Below are positions 20,470 to 32,694 of a stretch of 64,000 bases of DNA, piece after piece. The translations under genes were made by a program, and so were the position numbers. Source of the stretch: Hyaloscypha bicolor E (taxonomy: Eukaryota > Ascomycota > Leotiomycetes > Helotiales > Hyaloscyphaceae); contig NW_020194515.1 in assembly GCF_002865645.1 (NCBI RefSeq), positions 434,001 to 498,000 of the forward strand, read 5' to 3'. Position 1 is the stretch's first letter. Every line of letters begins with the position of its first letter. Under the pieces are notes generated by a model. That model was given only the letters and a program-made list of their open reading frames with translations. It ran no database searches and was not told the origin of the DNA.

Positions 20470-22695
20470 CTATGGTGATGTATTCATCGGTTCGCCTGAG
20501 ATCGAAGAAGCTGCTGTAGTAGCAAAGAACCGAACGTCAACATCATCATCCTTCTGCAGCTTCTCCAAGTTTGGCAGAATCCTCTCTTGAATGAGAACTT
20601 GACCTCTCGCTGAGGGTGGTGCGGAGCTTCCGGACTTCTCAAGTGAGTAGATGGTGCCTTCATCTGGAAGGCGTTTCAGGACCGTGATGAGCTCAGAATA
20701 TGATTTGGCGACGTTGAATCGGATATTCGGGATATCATCAGCAACAAGCTTGTCCATCATGGGAAGAATTGACTTTGAAACAACATCCAAACTGACGACT
20801 GGTGCAAGGGTCTAGAGAATTTAGCGTAAAACCACGTAGCAAATTGTAGGGCTACTTACAGTGATCGCAAAGCAAGTGGTCATTCGGTAAAGGTAATTCG
20901 GATGCGCTCCCATCGCCATGACCTTTGGAATAATAGCCTCGTTGGCCCATTCGACCCCGAAGACTTCTGTAAGCTTCTTGAGGTTATGTGTTGCCGCTTC
21001 ACGAATGGAGAAAACCGTGTCTCCCAACCACCCCATGCAGAGTGCAGATAGTTTTTCGTCGAAGAACTTGACGCCTAGTTGGCTTGCCAAGAGAGGGATG
21101 TATTCGATTATGGCTAATCGAACACGCCATTGCTTGTCTTCTGCAAGTTGAACAATGGCAGGAAGAAGGGATTGCGAGAGAAGGTCGATACCAATGACTA
21201 TCAGGTTAGCTGTGTTCATGATGTGTATTGCGGAATTTATATACCTTGGTTTACTAGCTCCAGCTTTGAAATGATATGAAGCCGAACGTCGGGAAATTCA
21301 TCCTTGAGCATTTGGAGGAACATGGGAAGAAGGTGGTCAATGGTCCTATTAATGGTAAGTAGAGATAAGCCGCGAATAACAGAGATACGTACTCTTGCTT
21401 GCCAAGAATAGGGGCTAATCCGCTGATCTGAGTACCGAGAGCAGCTCGAACATGTTGAGAGGTGTCAGAGACCAAGTCCTCTACTGTAGTCATGATATCG
21501 TTAAGGAGGGTCGTCCTATCGACGAGTTTGCAGAAGCCTGGAATTTGACCCGCAATAGCTGTCCGGACCTCCGCCTCGCTGTCTTTGAGAAGTTTCACGA
21601 AAGCCGGAACAAGATCTCTTGTTACAACTTCATCATCTACTGCCTTAGCGATCTGCAGAAAGTTAGCAAAATACGTTTCGTTATGCATATCATGCAAACC
21701 TTCTCAAACCTGTCGGCAACCATGTATCTGACACGCCAGCTCTTGTCTTCAATCAGACTTCTCAATGCCGTAAGAAGGACACCATGACTCGACTGTTGCT
21801 CTTTTGGCACAACTTCGGCAATGGCGATCAATATCTCTACTGTCAGTAACCGCACACTATCCTGGTCATCGCCGGCAAGATGTTGGAAAAGGGGTATCAT
21901 TTCCTCGACGACGATTGTAGCAGGCATCTCCTTTACGAACTTGGCTAGATTATTTGCGGCCTGTCTCCGGACCATCGGCGTTTCGTCATGAACAAGAAGT
22001 CCAAATTGTTGTCGGAGTTGTTCTTGCATAGGGGGTGAAGCTTTCTTATATGGGACATTGTAGAGACCTGTCGCTGAAACTTTCGATGTGAACCAGTCTG
22101 CCTTCGAGAGTCGGATCGTGAGGGGAATGAAGTATTCTTCGACTTGTTGTGGAGAGAGCTCTTCGCAGATTTTGTTCAAAGATTCCACTGCCTTGAGGAA
22201 TATGAGCGAAAGGATTTAGAACTGTGTATCGAGACCAAGCTTACCTTCTCTCGCACCAAGAGTTCCTCGATAGCAGCCAGATTCTCGAGCGGAGACAAAA
22301 GAACATGGCCATATTCGGGACCCCCAACATACTCAACAAAGTTACCAAGCTCTTCGCTGAGAGCAGTAAGGACCTCATCTTCGTCTTCCACGGATTCTGT
22401 CGACGGCCATTAGCAGCTACAAGGAAACCGGCTCCTGCGAGTTGAGCTTACCATCTAAGAAGGGAATCAATTCATCTCTGGTCCGCTCAGCTCCCAGCGC
22501 GAGTGCAATCGTTGACAGACGGTGTATAGCATTTAATCGTAAGAGAACATCGTCATGCTACATATCAAGTAAGCTCCTGCTCGGCTGAACTCAGGTTGCG
22601 GCCAAAGTGGTTGTTGGAGGCAACAGTACCTTTAATTCATCAATTAGCACGGCTATTGGGTAGAGCTCGTCCGTCTTATCCGCGCCGTCAGACAT
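20470..22695 (-). CDS. TPD3: Protein phosphatase 2A scaffold (A) subunit, HEAT-repeat
   Basis: Eight exons (22630-22695, 22452-22557, 22245-22396, 21700-22191, 21393-21652, 21245-21345, 20860-21197, 20470-20811) join in frame to 618 residues. The protein is a run of about 15 HEAT repeats with conserved blocks such as [32 protein letters not shown] and [17 protein letters not shown], diagnostic for the PP2A A subunit (yeast Tpd3, human PR65). It bridges the catalytic and regulatory subunits in the cytoplasm and nucleus. The end, SGEPMNTSP, matches the usual SEPMETSP-type tail. Small exons at the 5' end are typical; all splice sites are GT-AG. Confidence 0.95.
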
Positions 22696-23562
22696 TGTGA
22701 AGGTATTCGAAGGGTCTTGAAGGTTTGAAAGAGCCTCGCGGGAAGGTCAACTCAGCCAGCCTTGGACCTGTTTACTTTCTGGGTATATGCAGAAGGGTGA
22801 TCGCGTGTTGGCCTGCCTTGCCTGCAGTAGGTTTTCCTGGCCGATGAAGCACGGTTGGGTGATATGGACAGCGTGAATTCGTGAGGTCTAGTTTCGCGAG
22901 CCGTTAGCAAGGGTATGGAGGCGTGTGAGGGAGCTCGTCAAGGTTGAGAGTTGGTGGGGGGATAGAGTTGAGCAATGACGGAGTTGGGTAAAGAAGGCTG
23001 GCCTGGCTGTTGGCGGCACGGGCGCGATGGCTTCAATTGGACGTACCTGCACAGCAAGATATGGTTGAGGAGCAGAGCTGGAGAGAGGTGCAGGCGGATG
23101 CGGACCAGGAGAGTTCGTTGATGAGGAAATTAAGAGTGGTTATTCAAGAAATGCTTCATCCTGTGTGAACGAATGAAGGTTCCAAATTTGGTCTAGCAGA
23201 GTTCAAGCCAACAGGGGGGGGGCCACCGGCATTCGAAAACACGAAGATTTGGGGTTCGAAAACAGCATTTCGGTTTGAAAAGCCTAAAGAATAGAATTCA
23301 ATCACTAGATAGTTCTCTGAAATCTGCTCTATATTTATTCGAAATATCCTCCCACTTCTCGAGCCGTTTGTATGTGCTATCCCACCAGTAGTCTACGCTG
23401 GCCTCGCTTTTGCCGTGACTCCAAATAATTTTTCGGAAACCAAAACCGAGTCATACTGTCCTTTGCGCCAACCTTCCACGACACAAATCTAAGGATAATT
23501 CGAGCTCGAGATCACTCTAAGTAGCTGCTGCGTAGGTGGCAGAGCCCCCGCGACTGAGAAAA
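22696..23562. promoter_or_regulatory. Long divergent promoter, PP2A scaffold / FRS1
   Basis: 867 bp between divergent housekeeping genes, with no credible ORF. A G-run (GGGGGGGG) occurs near 23214. It probably holds both 5' leaders; no named motif is certain. Confidence 0.45.
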
Positions 23563-25489
23563 ATGCCTACGATCAACGTAGACAAGGCTGAGCTCTACAA
23601 AGCTCTCGGGCAAGAGTGAGTCTCGAGTTACCCAGACCAGCACAGCTCTGACTTCTAGATAGATACACCACCGAAGAGTTCGAGACACTGTGCTTCGAAT
23701 TTGGCATCGAACTTGACGAAGATACCTCCAACTCCGAACGACCGATCGTCAATGGCAAGCAGGAGGCGCCGCAACTCAAGATTGAGATTCCTGCCAACCG
23801 ATATGACATGCTCTGCTTCGAGGGTATTGCTCTGATGCTCAATATTTTCAGAGAGAAGACGCCTCTGCCAAATTATAGACTGGTTGCACCAAAGAGCGGG
23901 AAGTTACAAACGATTACGATCCACCCTGAGACGATGAAAGTACGGCCATACGTGTCAGGAGCCATTCTCCGGAATATCACGTTCACGCAAGAGGCATACG
24001 ACTCCTTCATAGCTCTTCAAGATAAGCTTCATCAAAACCTTGCTAGGCAACGGACGTTGGTTTCAATTGGTACCCATGATTTGGACACACTTAAAGGGCC
24101 GTTCACCTACGAAGCTCTGCCACCAAAGGAAATCAACTTCATACCCTTGAACCAGACTAAGAGGATGAACGGAGAAGAGCTGATGCAGTTCTACGAGAAT
24201 GATAAGCATCTTGGAAAGTATCTTCATATCATTCGGGATAGCCCGGTGTACCCAGTCATCTTCGACTCGCAGAAGACTGTCTGCTCCCTGCCCCCTATCA
24301 TCAACGGCAACCATTCCAAGATTACTCTGAAAACCAAGAATGTCTTCATGGAAATCACAGCTACGGATCGAACAAAGCTCGAGATTGTTAATAACATCAT
24401 GGTCTCTATGTTCTCTCAATACTGTGCTGAACCCTTCACAATCGAGCCTGTCGAGATCATCTCCGAGCACAACCAGGAAACCAGACAAACACCTGACCTA
24501 AAGCCGCGTTTAGCTGAAGTAGAAGTCGACTATGTTAACAGCTGCTGCGGACTTGAAGCCAAACCACAACAAATATGCGACTGGCTCACTAAAATGTGCT
24601 ACACTGCCAAACCATCCTCGGAAGACGAGAAGATAATCGAAGTCTTGGTACCACCAACACGTGCTGATGTCCTCCATCAGTGCGATATCATGGAAGACGT
24701 AGCAATCGCCTACGGATTCAACAGCTTACCCCGAACATCGCCAAATAAAGCTTCTACCATCGCCCAGCCTCTAATGATCAACAAGCTCGGTGACATTGTC
24801 AGAATGGAAGCAGCCATGGCGGGCTGGAGTGAAGTTATGCCTCTCATTCTCTGTTCACACGACGAGAACTTCGGCTGGCTAAATCGGAAAGACGACGGAG
24901 AGACTGCAGTCAAGCTCGCAAACCCCAAGACAGCGGAGTACCAGGTCGTTCGGACATCCTTATTGCCGGGTCTCCTGAAGACAATTCGAGAAAACAAGAA
25001 GCACAGTATCCCCATTAAAGTCTTCGAAGTGTCCGACGTAGCCTTCAAAGACATGTCCTTAGAGCGGAAGAGCAGGAACGAGAGGCATTTCGCGGCTGCA
25101 TGGTATGGTAAAACAAGTGGTTTCGAGGTTGTCCATGGCCTGTTGGATCGGGTTCTCTTGATGCTCAAGATAGCCTTCTTAACGCGCGAAGAGGGTCTTG
25201 AAGGCAAGAAGATGGATTACGAAGTGAGAGAAGACCCATCGAAGCCCGATGGCTATTGGATCGAGGAGATTGACGAACCTACTTTCTTCTCTGGCCATGC
25301 TGCTGCGATTTATCTGCGACTCAATGGGAAGCAAGTTCGCATCGGCGAGTTCGGAATTCTGCATCCTACCGTCCTCGATAAATTTGAACTGAGGTACGTA
25401 GCAAACCTTGCTCTTGGGAACAAACCGTGCTAATCTTGGTTAGATATCCTGTCAGCACCTTAGAGATCAACCTGGAAGTCTTCTTATGA
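23563..25489 (+). CDS. FRS1: Phenylalanyl-tRNA synthetase beta subunit, cytosolic
   Basis: Exons 23563-23615, 23663-25393 and 25444-25489 give 609 residues, the eukaryotic beta-subunit length. Family blocks are clear: [20 protein letters not shown] at the start, [41 protein letters not shown] (B5), [20 protein letters not shown] and the C-terminal [19 protein letters not shown]. It pairs with the alpha subunit to charge tRNA-Phe. Exon 2 must begin after the second of two AG acceptors four bases apart (CTAG|ATAG|ATACACC): the first would place TAG in frame at once. The last exon encodes only 15 residues. Confidence 0.96.
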
Positions 25490-25699
25490 TCGATCATGTA
25501 TTCAAATCGAGGGAAGAGTCGGCGTGCTATCGCTCACCAAAAGTATAGATTGCATGAATGATGAACCTCTACACTGAGACACGACAACGTAACACATCTG
25601 AACTGCTTAACTTGCACCGCTTCTACCGTGACGCCAAGCTCCTGCAATGATGTGCGCCGTAACCTTTGCATAACGCCTGTGCCCCATACTTATCCAATC

Positions 25700-28034
25700 C
25701 TATTGCATCTCGACCGCCATGGCCTCTTTGGTCGGGTTGTTTGGACTCTTGGTCCCGGAATTCCCTCTACCTATTCCAATACCAAGTCCAGCAATTCCCT
25801 CTCTGAGACTCGCAATTCTGCCTGGGTTTTCGTTTGAGACCTGTCGGGTAGTTCCAGCTCCTGCGGCTGTGTGTGCAGTCTCAACTCCAGTAAGAACACC
25901 ATGCCCGACACGAAGGCTATCTTCTCTTGGGCCCAGGTATCGATCTGTAGCTGTATTTGTAGGTCCATTCATATCTAAATCACTCCTATTGAAGACCTCG
26001 CTCCACCATCTCGTTTTGTCCAATCGAGGGAGCATCAAGCGCTCTTTGCCTTTGAAGTGATCATCGATCTCTCCACCGTCCCAATCCTTGTTTGTAAACT
26101 CTGCTCTCCGTGACAGGAAGTACGACCAAACACTAGCTGTTCGCTCTTGAACTCGTGCATCTAGACGGGACTTCTCGTTATTGTACAAGAAGGTGCCGTA
26201 TTGGCAGGAGTAGAGGTGGTAGAGAAGCCTGCGCAAGAACCGTTCATTGAACTCGAATCGAGTCGGAAATTGGTAAAGAAGCTGATACGTAGCATCGAGG
26301 AATTGATGGAAGACAGGACTTGTCTCTTTGGGCTTCGTGGCCTCCTTTTCCGCTTGAGTGTCCTTCGTTGCCGACTTCTTAGCTTTTGGCGAATCTTCGT
26401 ATGCCAATTCGCTGTCTGACTCGATGGTGTCCTGGCTCTGGTTGCTCTTATTGAAGAATCGCTTGGCACTGAGCAACGCGTTTTCAATTGCGTCACCTCG
26501 CCCGTCACCATTACCACCTGGTTGAATGGCGGAGCCTGCAAGAGCATCGTTTTGAACAGAAAACCATTTCTCGCTGCTGAGAAATCCTGATCGATGCTGG
26601 AACATATGGCCATATGCCAGCCAGTCTTTCTCTACAAGAACAATGAATCCTTCGATGGTCCTGTAATATGGATCAAGTAGTATCTGTGAAAGAGCACTAA
26701 GCTGACTTGTTCGATCCCAGCCATCTGAGCAGTGTATCAGAACATGAGAATGCTGAATCCCAACTTGACGCGCGATCAAAGCAGCCCCATCAAGCAATCC
26801 TGTGATGTGTTTGATCCACCCACTTTTAGCAAGCTGTTCTCGGTTTGGCGGTAACTTTGAGATATCGGAATCCTTGATAGCTTCGACAACCTTCGACAGA
26901 GAGTCTCTCATCACATGTATATTGTCAATTCCCAGGTAGGCCTTTGTTGCAAACTTGTAGTGGTCCATGTTCTCCGAGCCAAGGCCAACAGCTTGCATGG
27001 CCAATGCGTTGACAGTGGGTCTAGCATCAACGATTAGATTGTGCTGCTGAGCTCCATATACGTGAGGTTTGTCTGAGAGTACCTCCATTGTTGAGGAAGA
27101 TATCAGCTCGTCCTCCAACCGCTCTGTTTCTGAAAGTTCGCCCTCTGTGCTTGTTAATCCAAGATCCGGCTGACTTGATGTTGGGCTTGCCCTCGACTGG
27201 GTTGAGGACGGGTATTCGCCGTCGTCTGGCTGTGCGGATGCAGAGAAGCATGCACTAACGAGTTTCTCATCTTGGATACTTCGGTTGCCCCTCAAGCCAG
27301 CCAACGGCTGCGAGCTTCTAGTGATTGAACAATTGTTCACTGGGTGAAGATATGTAAGGGCCGGTATCCGGGCCCTCGAACGATATCTTCCGGCATAGTT
27401 AAGCGTGTTGTCAGAAATAGAGGAAGGTACTGGAAGTAACGCAGGATATGTCGGCGAGAATCCGTAGTCTACGTTGATCTTTGAGATCCTCCATCCTCTG
27501 TCCACGCCTTTGTCACTTATGCCCTGTCGTTTCCATTCTGCCTTTGCGTCGTATATTTCCCAACCGGACATCTTCTTCTCCGGCGGTGGAGGATCGTAAA
27601 CAAAAGCATGGAGCTTCTCAACGCTACCCAGTCTGCATGTGGCACCCTTTATGCTCTCGTAAACGTCTTTCGCCTTTTTGCCGTCTTCAATGTTAAGCGT
27701 CACAAATTTGAAGTCGCGACCTCGTATGCGTATCGAAGACCAGAGTCCAGAGCCGTGCGGCGTCGGGCGGAAGGTGCAGAAAGCTATCATGGGATACGCG
27801 ATCCATGATTCTTGTGGTCTTGACTTTGTTGAGGCCTTCTTCGGAGAATGCTGCGGGGATGGCGGGGCAGCGGCTTTCACAAGAATAAGATGGTGAGGTG
27901 TCAAGTGTAGAGTTACTGAGGAGATCTCTCCTCCTGCCAGTACCTGGACCTGTTCGACCTTGGAGGTATTAGCATATAGGAGCGCAGGCTTGGAGCCTGA
28001 CACCAACCTTTGTTATTCGGAGCTTGTCAGCCAT
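25700..28034 (-). CDS. YMR1: Myotubularin-family phosphoinositide 3-phosphatase (YMR1-like)
   Basis: A 9-codon first exon (28008-28034, MADKLRITK) is spliced to exon 2 (25700-27958), giving 761 residues. The N-terminal third is a PH-GRAM domain (QVLAGGEISSVTLHLTPHHL ...). The phosphatase signature HCSDGWDRT has its nucleophile Cys at residue 419 and Arg at 425, so it should be catalytically active on PI3P or PI(3,5)P2, controlling endosome and vacuole traffic. The C-terminal part (QFPTRFEFNERFLRRLLYHL ... FNRSDLDMN) is typical for fungal Ymr1. The tail is Gly/Thr-rich (GIAGLGIGIGRGNSG). The intron is 49 bp with donor GTTGGT and a GCTAAT branch. Confidence 0.93.
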
Positions 28035-28582
28035 GTTGCCTGGGGCGGATGAGGATACGCTGGAAAATCAAAATGAATACATGAATCAATATTCATGACA
28101 TGGCAGGGCTGTTTATGAAAGGGACCGAGCCAAACATGGACGAGTCACCGAAATGTTGCATGGGATAGTTGTGTCCACAGTTCGTTCGCTGTCGCTGTCC
28201 TTGGAATTTACTCCGGCACTGCGGTCCCGATTAGCTTCGAATCCCAGCGCGCGCTGAGAGAGAGCTAGGATGTATTTTGCAACTTTTGGAAATCCGACTT
28301 TAAATTGCGAACTGGCATGCTTGCTCATCATAACAAGTTTGTTTATCCAAGATTTTCTAGAGAGTTTTGAGCATTCAAAATCCCAAAGAAGATGGGTGAA
28401 AAATATAACTCGAAATGCGGTGGTCCCCCTCTATTACACTTGGCACGTGATTATAGACTGGGGTGCTAACCGAGCCCCTCCCACACAAAAATCGCGATTT
28501 TGACAACTTCAATCGCGAGTGACATCCACGACGAAGCCAACTCCTCTTGCGCAACGTCGATTCCCACCACGAAACCGCAGTC
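28035..28582. promoter_or_regulatory. Divergent promoter, YMR1-like / RPS3
   Basis: 548 bp upstream of the ribosomal protein gene. CACGTG is at 28444-28449 and two copies of AATCGCGA flank a short spacer near 28490-28520, about 70-90 bp before the RPS3 ATG. They may be promoter elements of the ribosomal gene; inferred from position only. Confidence 0.45.
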
Positions 28583-29414
28583 ATGGCTTCCGGAGTTCCA
28601 GGTGCCGCTATGTAAGATCTCTCAATTTTCTACCAGACGAGCATGAACTGACTCTCATGACAGCTCAAAGCGGAGAAAGTTCGTGGCCGATGGTGTCTTC
28701 TACGCAGAATTGAACGAGTTCTTCCAACGCGAGCTGGCTGAGGAGGGATACTCTGGTGTCGAAGTCCGAGTTACACCCACCGTCACCGATATCATCATCC
28801 GCGCAACCCACACCCAAGAAGTCCTCGGCGAGCAAGGACGTCGAATCCGCGAACTCACCTCCCTCATCCAAAAGCGATTCAAGTTCCCCGAGAACTCCGT
28901 CTCCCTCTACGCTGCCAAGGTCCAAAACCGTGGTCTCTCCGCCGTCGCACAATGCGAGTCCCTCCGATACAAGCTCCTCAACGGTCTGGCGGTTCGCAGA
29001 GCATGCTATGGTGTCCTCAGATTCATCATGGAGAGCGGTGCTAAGGGTTGCGAGGTTGTCGTTTCTGGAAAGCTGCGTGCTGCTCGTGCGAAGAGCATGA
29101 AGTTCACTGATGGTTTCATGATCCACTCTGGTCAGCCAGCAAAGGACTTCATTGACCACGCTACCCGTCACGTTCTCCTCAGACAAGGTGTTCTCGGTAT
29201 CAAGGTCAAGATCATGCGTGGTTCGGATCCAGAAGGAAAGTCAGGTCCTCAAAAGTCATTGCCAGACTCTGTCACCGTTATTGAGCCAAAGGAGGAGCAG
29301 AGTGTGGTTCAACCTATGAGCCAGGATTATGGTGCGAAGGCTGCTGCAGCTCAGGCGGCTGCTGAGGCTCAACGTGCGACGGAGCAGGCTGAGGAGGCAC
29401 CTGCAGAGGAATAG
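28583..29414 (+). CDS. RPS3: 40S ribosomal protein S3 (uS3)
   Basis: Exon 1 (28583-28611) and exon 2 (28664-29414) encode 259 residues. The KH type-2 core ([20 protein letters not shown]) and the C-terminal domain ([30 protein letters not shown]) are unmistakable. The protein sits at the mRNA entry of the small ribosomal subunit. The 5' intron of 52 bp after nine codons is a common arrangement in fungal ribosomal protein genes. The C-terminus is an Ala/Glu-rich tail ([17 protein letters not shown]), as in other Pezizomycotina. Codon choice in the body is strongly biased to C-ending codons, as expected for high expression. Confidence 0.98.
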
Positions 29415-29787
29415 ATGACATGGGTTCTTTGACAACATTGTCTGGCGCATTGCATTTCGGGCTTGTAATTAGGGCCAAGCTGAATTAAGATTTCAACACC
29501 ACCTGATGAAGATTCTATCTTTACTATGACAATTTTGAGGATGCGGCCAAAGTCTCGACCCTTCAATACCGGGCAAACCTAGGCGTGTGCAGATATATCA
29601 TACAAGATGTCTCTCCCCTATAGTACAGAGCAGCCAGAACGCCGAACCTCGTGTAGTCATGCTATGAAGAACCAAATGCAGGCCATGCTGCAGCCGTGCT
29701 TGAGATCCATTGCCCAAACTTTCCACCCGCTTATAGACCCATATACAATATTGGAAAATGCAAAATGTGAAATCAAGCACGTCAGGG
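29415..29787. other. Convergent 3' intergenic region RPS3 / NIPA
   Basis: It holds the 3' ends of two convergent genes. Short ORFs are present but none is credible. Confidence 0.45.
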
Positions 29788-31389
29788 TCACCGTGACGAT
29801 GATTTCCTCGTTCGTTCCTGTTCTAACGGCTCACTGAAACTCCTCTTGTTGCCATTCCCGTTCATCTTGCCATTGGCCGCCTCCTTGGGCGGATTGTCTT
29901 CATTATCGCTCTCCAAATCTGCTAAGTCGAATCCGACATTCTCTTCTTCGTCGAATGCGTGCATCAAGCCTTCTCGGTCACCGCCCCTAGGGTATCCATT
30001 ACTACCCATGCTCCTCCTCTGAGGATCTAGGCTTCTTCGAGCCTGCATACTTCTTCTCGTCAAGGTTCCCGAAATGATATCCGTAGCAATTCCATCATTA
30101 TTGGCCCCGTCGATCAATTTGTGTCCATCTGGATCGGATCGTGAGATGTTTAGGAGGTACACCCCGGTAAATATGACCAGGAAACCACTGAGAAGTGATA
30201 AAGTGTTGACGGCATCGGACGTGTTGAAACCGCCATATAAGATGAATGAGGCGCAGAGAGTAGCAGTAGTAAAAGTAACGTAGTACAGGGGGTTGACTCT
30301 GTCCAGGTATTAATAAAGTTTCTTGGTATCAAGAATCTCGTTGCTTACATGGATGTGGGAAACTGGCTCAGAGCCTTGTTGAAATAGTTCATCTGCGTCA
30401 GAATACAGACAGCAGTTAGGATGATGAACACATATGTTGATGGATGCGTGAACTGATTGTTGCCTGCCAGTGTCAATTTCACAGCGATTCCAAAAGCCTT
30501 GACCGACATGACCGAGACAGATCCGACAGTTGAGCAAATTGACAAGTAAATCAGCGGATTCTTTTTTCCGTACTTTGGGGCAACTCGATATATCATGACC
30601 ACAGCGAATACCGCAACTGTGAGGCAGAAGAGGAGGAACCCTTGAGAATAGTCAGCGGAAGCTCCCCAAGTATACAGTGAGGTGAAATACACGGCTGAAT
30701 TGCATAGTGCAGAATTTCATCAATGGTTTTGATTTCCTTGTCCGGTGGCGCATGCAGCACAATTATCACGGATCCGATCAGGCATATCGCACATCCAAGC
30801 TTTCCCAGTGTGCCCAGTTCCTCCTTCAGGAAATAGGATCCTAAAACGGCACCTATGAGGACACTCAATGCCCCAAGGGGTGTTACTAAAATCGCGGGGG
30901 CGAACGCGTAGGCGGCAAAGTTGGCTATTTCTCCGACAATCACTGAGCTCGTGTTAGAAAGCCACCATGGACATGAGGGGCGTGCAGCACATACATGCTA
31001 TGATTCCACCCCACCATATTGGGCTCTTAAGATATGTGAATCCATCTCCCTCAAAACCATGCCGTTCTTCCGCATCCATCAGTCCCTGTTCGAAGCTTGT
31101 TAGCACAAAATCCATTCATCCTCTAGACGATCATCGGGGGAAGTCTTCGAGGCCGCAGTATTTCGCCTACCTTCTTTGTAATGACAAAACTCGTCCCTGT
31201 GATATCGAGTCAGTCTCTTTCCCCAGCAGAGGACAGAATGGGCACCCACCTATCGCCATGGTGGAGGTGATGGCCAGCGCCAGGCCTATGTATCTGCAAC
31301 CTCTGTATCAGCGATTTGCCTTAACGTAAAAGCGCTTCTGCGCGACGGGAACCAAGGCCGCTACCATTGACGTACTTGTCTTCCAGCAT
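29788..31389 (-). CDS. NIPA-family magnesium transporter (DUF803)
   Basis: Seven exons (31376-31389, 31250-31293, 31171-31196, 30995-31085, 30691-30942, 30349-30640, 29788-30298) join to 409 residues. The start is MLEDKYIGLALAITSTMAIG, whose first exon is only 14 nt. Family blocks: SFVITKKGLMDAEERHGF, YLKSPIWWGGII, ANFAAYAFAPAILVTPLGAL, MIYRVAPKYGKKNPLIYLSI and QMNYFNKALSQFPTSIVNPL. About nine membrane segments are visible, followed by a hydrophilic cytosolic tail with Arg/Ser-rich patches. NIPA proteins move Mg2+ across plasma or endosomal membranes. The donor of intron 5 was chosen (T|GTATTT) because the neighbouring GTGTAT donor breaks the frame. Confidence 0.92.
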
Positions 31390-32694
31390 CTTCACGCAGA
31401 CGTCGTACTCCCCCTCCTATCGAATCCAAGGTGTATGTGTCTTGAGCATGCGCTCGCGATCGACTTCTTCCGCTCGACCAGAGAACAAGGAATTTAGGTA
31501 TCGGTCGCGCGGGATTTTGCCGTGGGGCTCCCGCCCTTAGGATCTCCTCTCGTCTATATGCCGAAGCCGAAAATATTCTGGTGATCGCAAGTTGAAGGTG
31601 ACGGTGGTCATAGGAGGGTTTCAGAACCCTGCACGGATATGAGATCTACTATCGAAAGGCCGAGGCGAGGGCGCGTTGAAGGGGCCGAAGGCAGTGCATT
31701 CAATAGAGGCAGGACGACACTTCGAAGGATTGAGGTCAGTTGTGGCCACAAATCCTCTCAAGGTGTGTGCTGGCGCTTGAATGAGAAGAGTCTGCGTTTG
31801 CGTGCGGCTCTGTGAAGTGAGACAAGAACCTTTGTAACGTTCAAAAATCGAAGTCCGGCCTCGTGTCTCCTATGCCCGCTATTTTTAGTTAGGCCCGCTC
31901 CGCCCAGCATCTGCAGGCCTTTTAAGTTTTACCCCTTTTGTGACAGGCGTCAAAAGGACGCGCGCATGGGCGGGTCTGCAAGCACGGATTTTTGAACCAG
32001 GGTAAAACTTCGACGGTAAATTGTACGGAAGTGTCTGGTGTGCAATTCAAGACCCCGAATCACGTTCAAAGAAGGGGGTTTTTTTGAGGCTGCTATTGTA
32101 ATTATTATACGACTGCTTTCCCTCCGCAACACTCCTCGGCCATAACCCTACAATATTAGAGGCATGTTCAGAGATCCACCTTCGAAGAGATCAGTAACAT
32201 CCAGCCTCCCTGGTTTCCAGATACACAGCAGCGAGCTTTTCTGTGGCAGAAACATAAGAAGCATGCAGCGAAATGGATTTTCCTTTCCGAACCAGAAGAC
32301 GGTCGACCCCATTTCCCCCGTCCATCGCGAGTGAACAAAAGAAGACCGGCGCCGTGCTATGCTAAATTGCCAAACGCTAGAATGTCCTGGGTGTGAAGAG
32401 GTTCTGAATCACGGGGTATCATGTGCTTTTGAGGGGGAGAATGTGAAAAGGGGCGGGCGTATCCGATATACCTCTCAGACTTACCGTCGGTCCGTTCCTA
32501 TGTGAAAGTTAGTAGTAGTCGAGGTGGGTTGCAAGGGATGGCGTAGGCTCGTCCGCGATTCGATTCAGCTGGCGGATCTGGATGCGTTGCCCAGATTCAG
32601 AGTGTGGTCTGGAGGGTGGGATGATGTAGAGCAGAGAGGCAGGAGCTAAGGCTAAGACGGCCATCATGTGAAGACTCTAGAAATTAAAAGATTG
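31390..32694. other. Long gene-free region upstream of NIPA
   Basis: 1.3 kb between the NIPA start and the 3' end of the acidic-protein gene, both on the minus strand. I see CT-rich and GC-rich patches (for example CCCGCTCCGCCC near 31890) but no ORF with recognisable content, RNA gene or repeat. It probably holds the NIPA promoter and a long 5' leader. Confidence 0.45.

Noticed and set aside
30687..30692. GTGTAT donor in NIPA intron 5
   Set aside because: It breaks the reading frame; the GTATTT donor two bases downstream keeps HYAIQPWFLLF.
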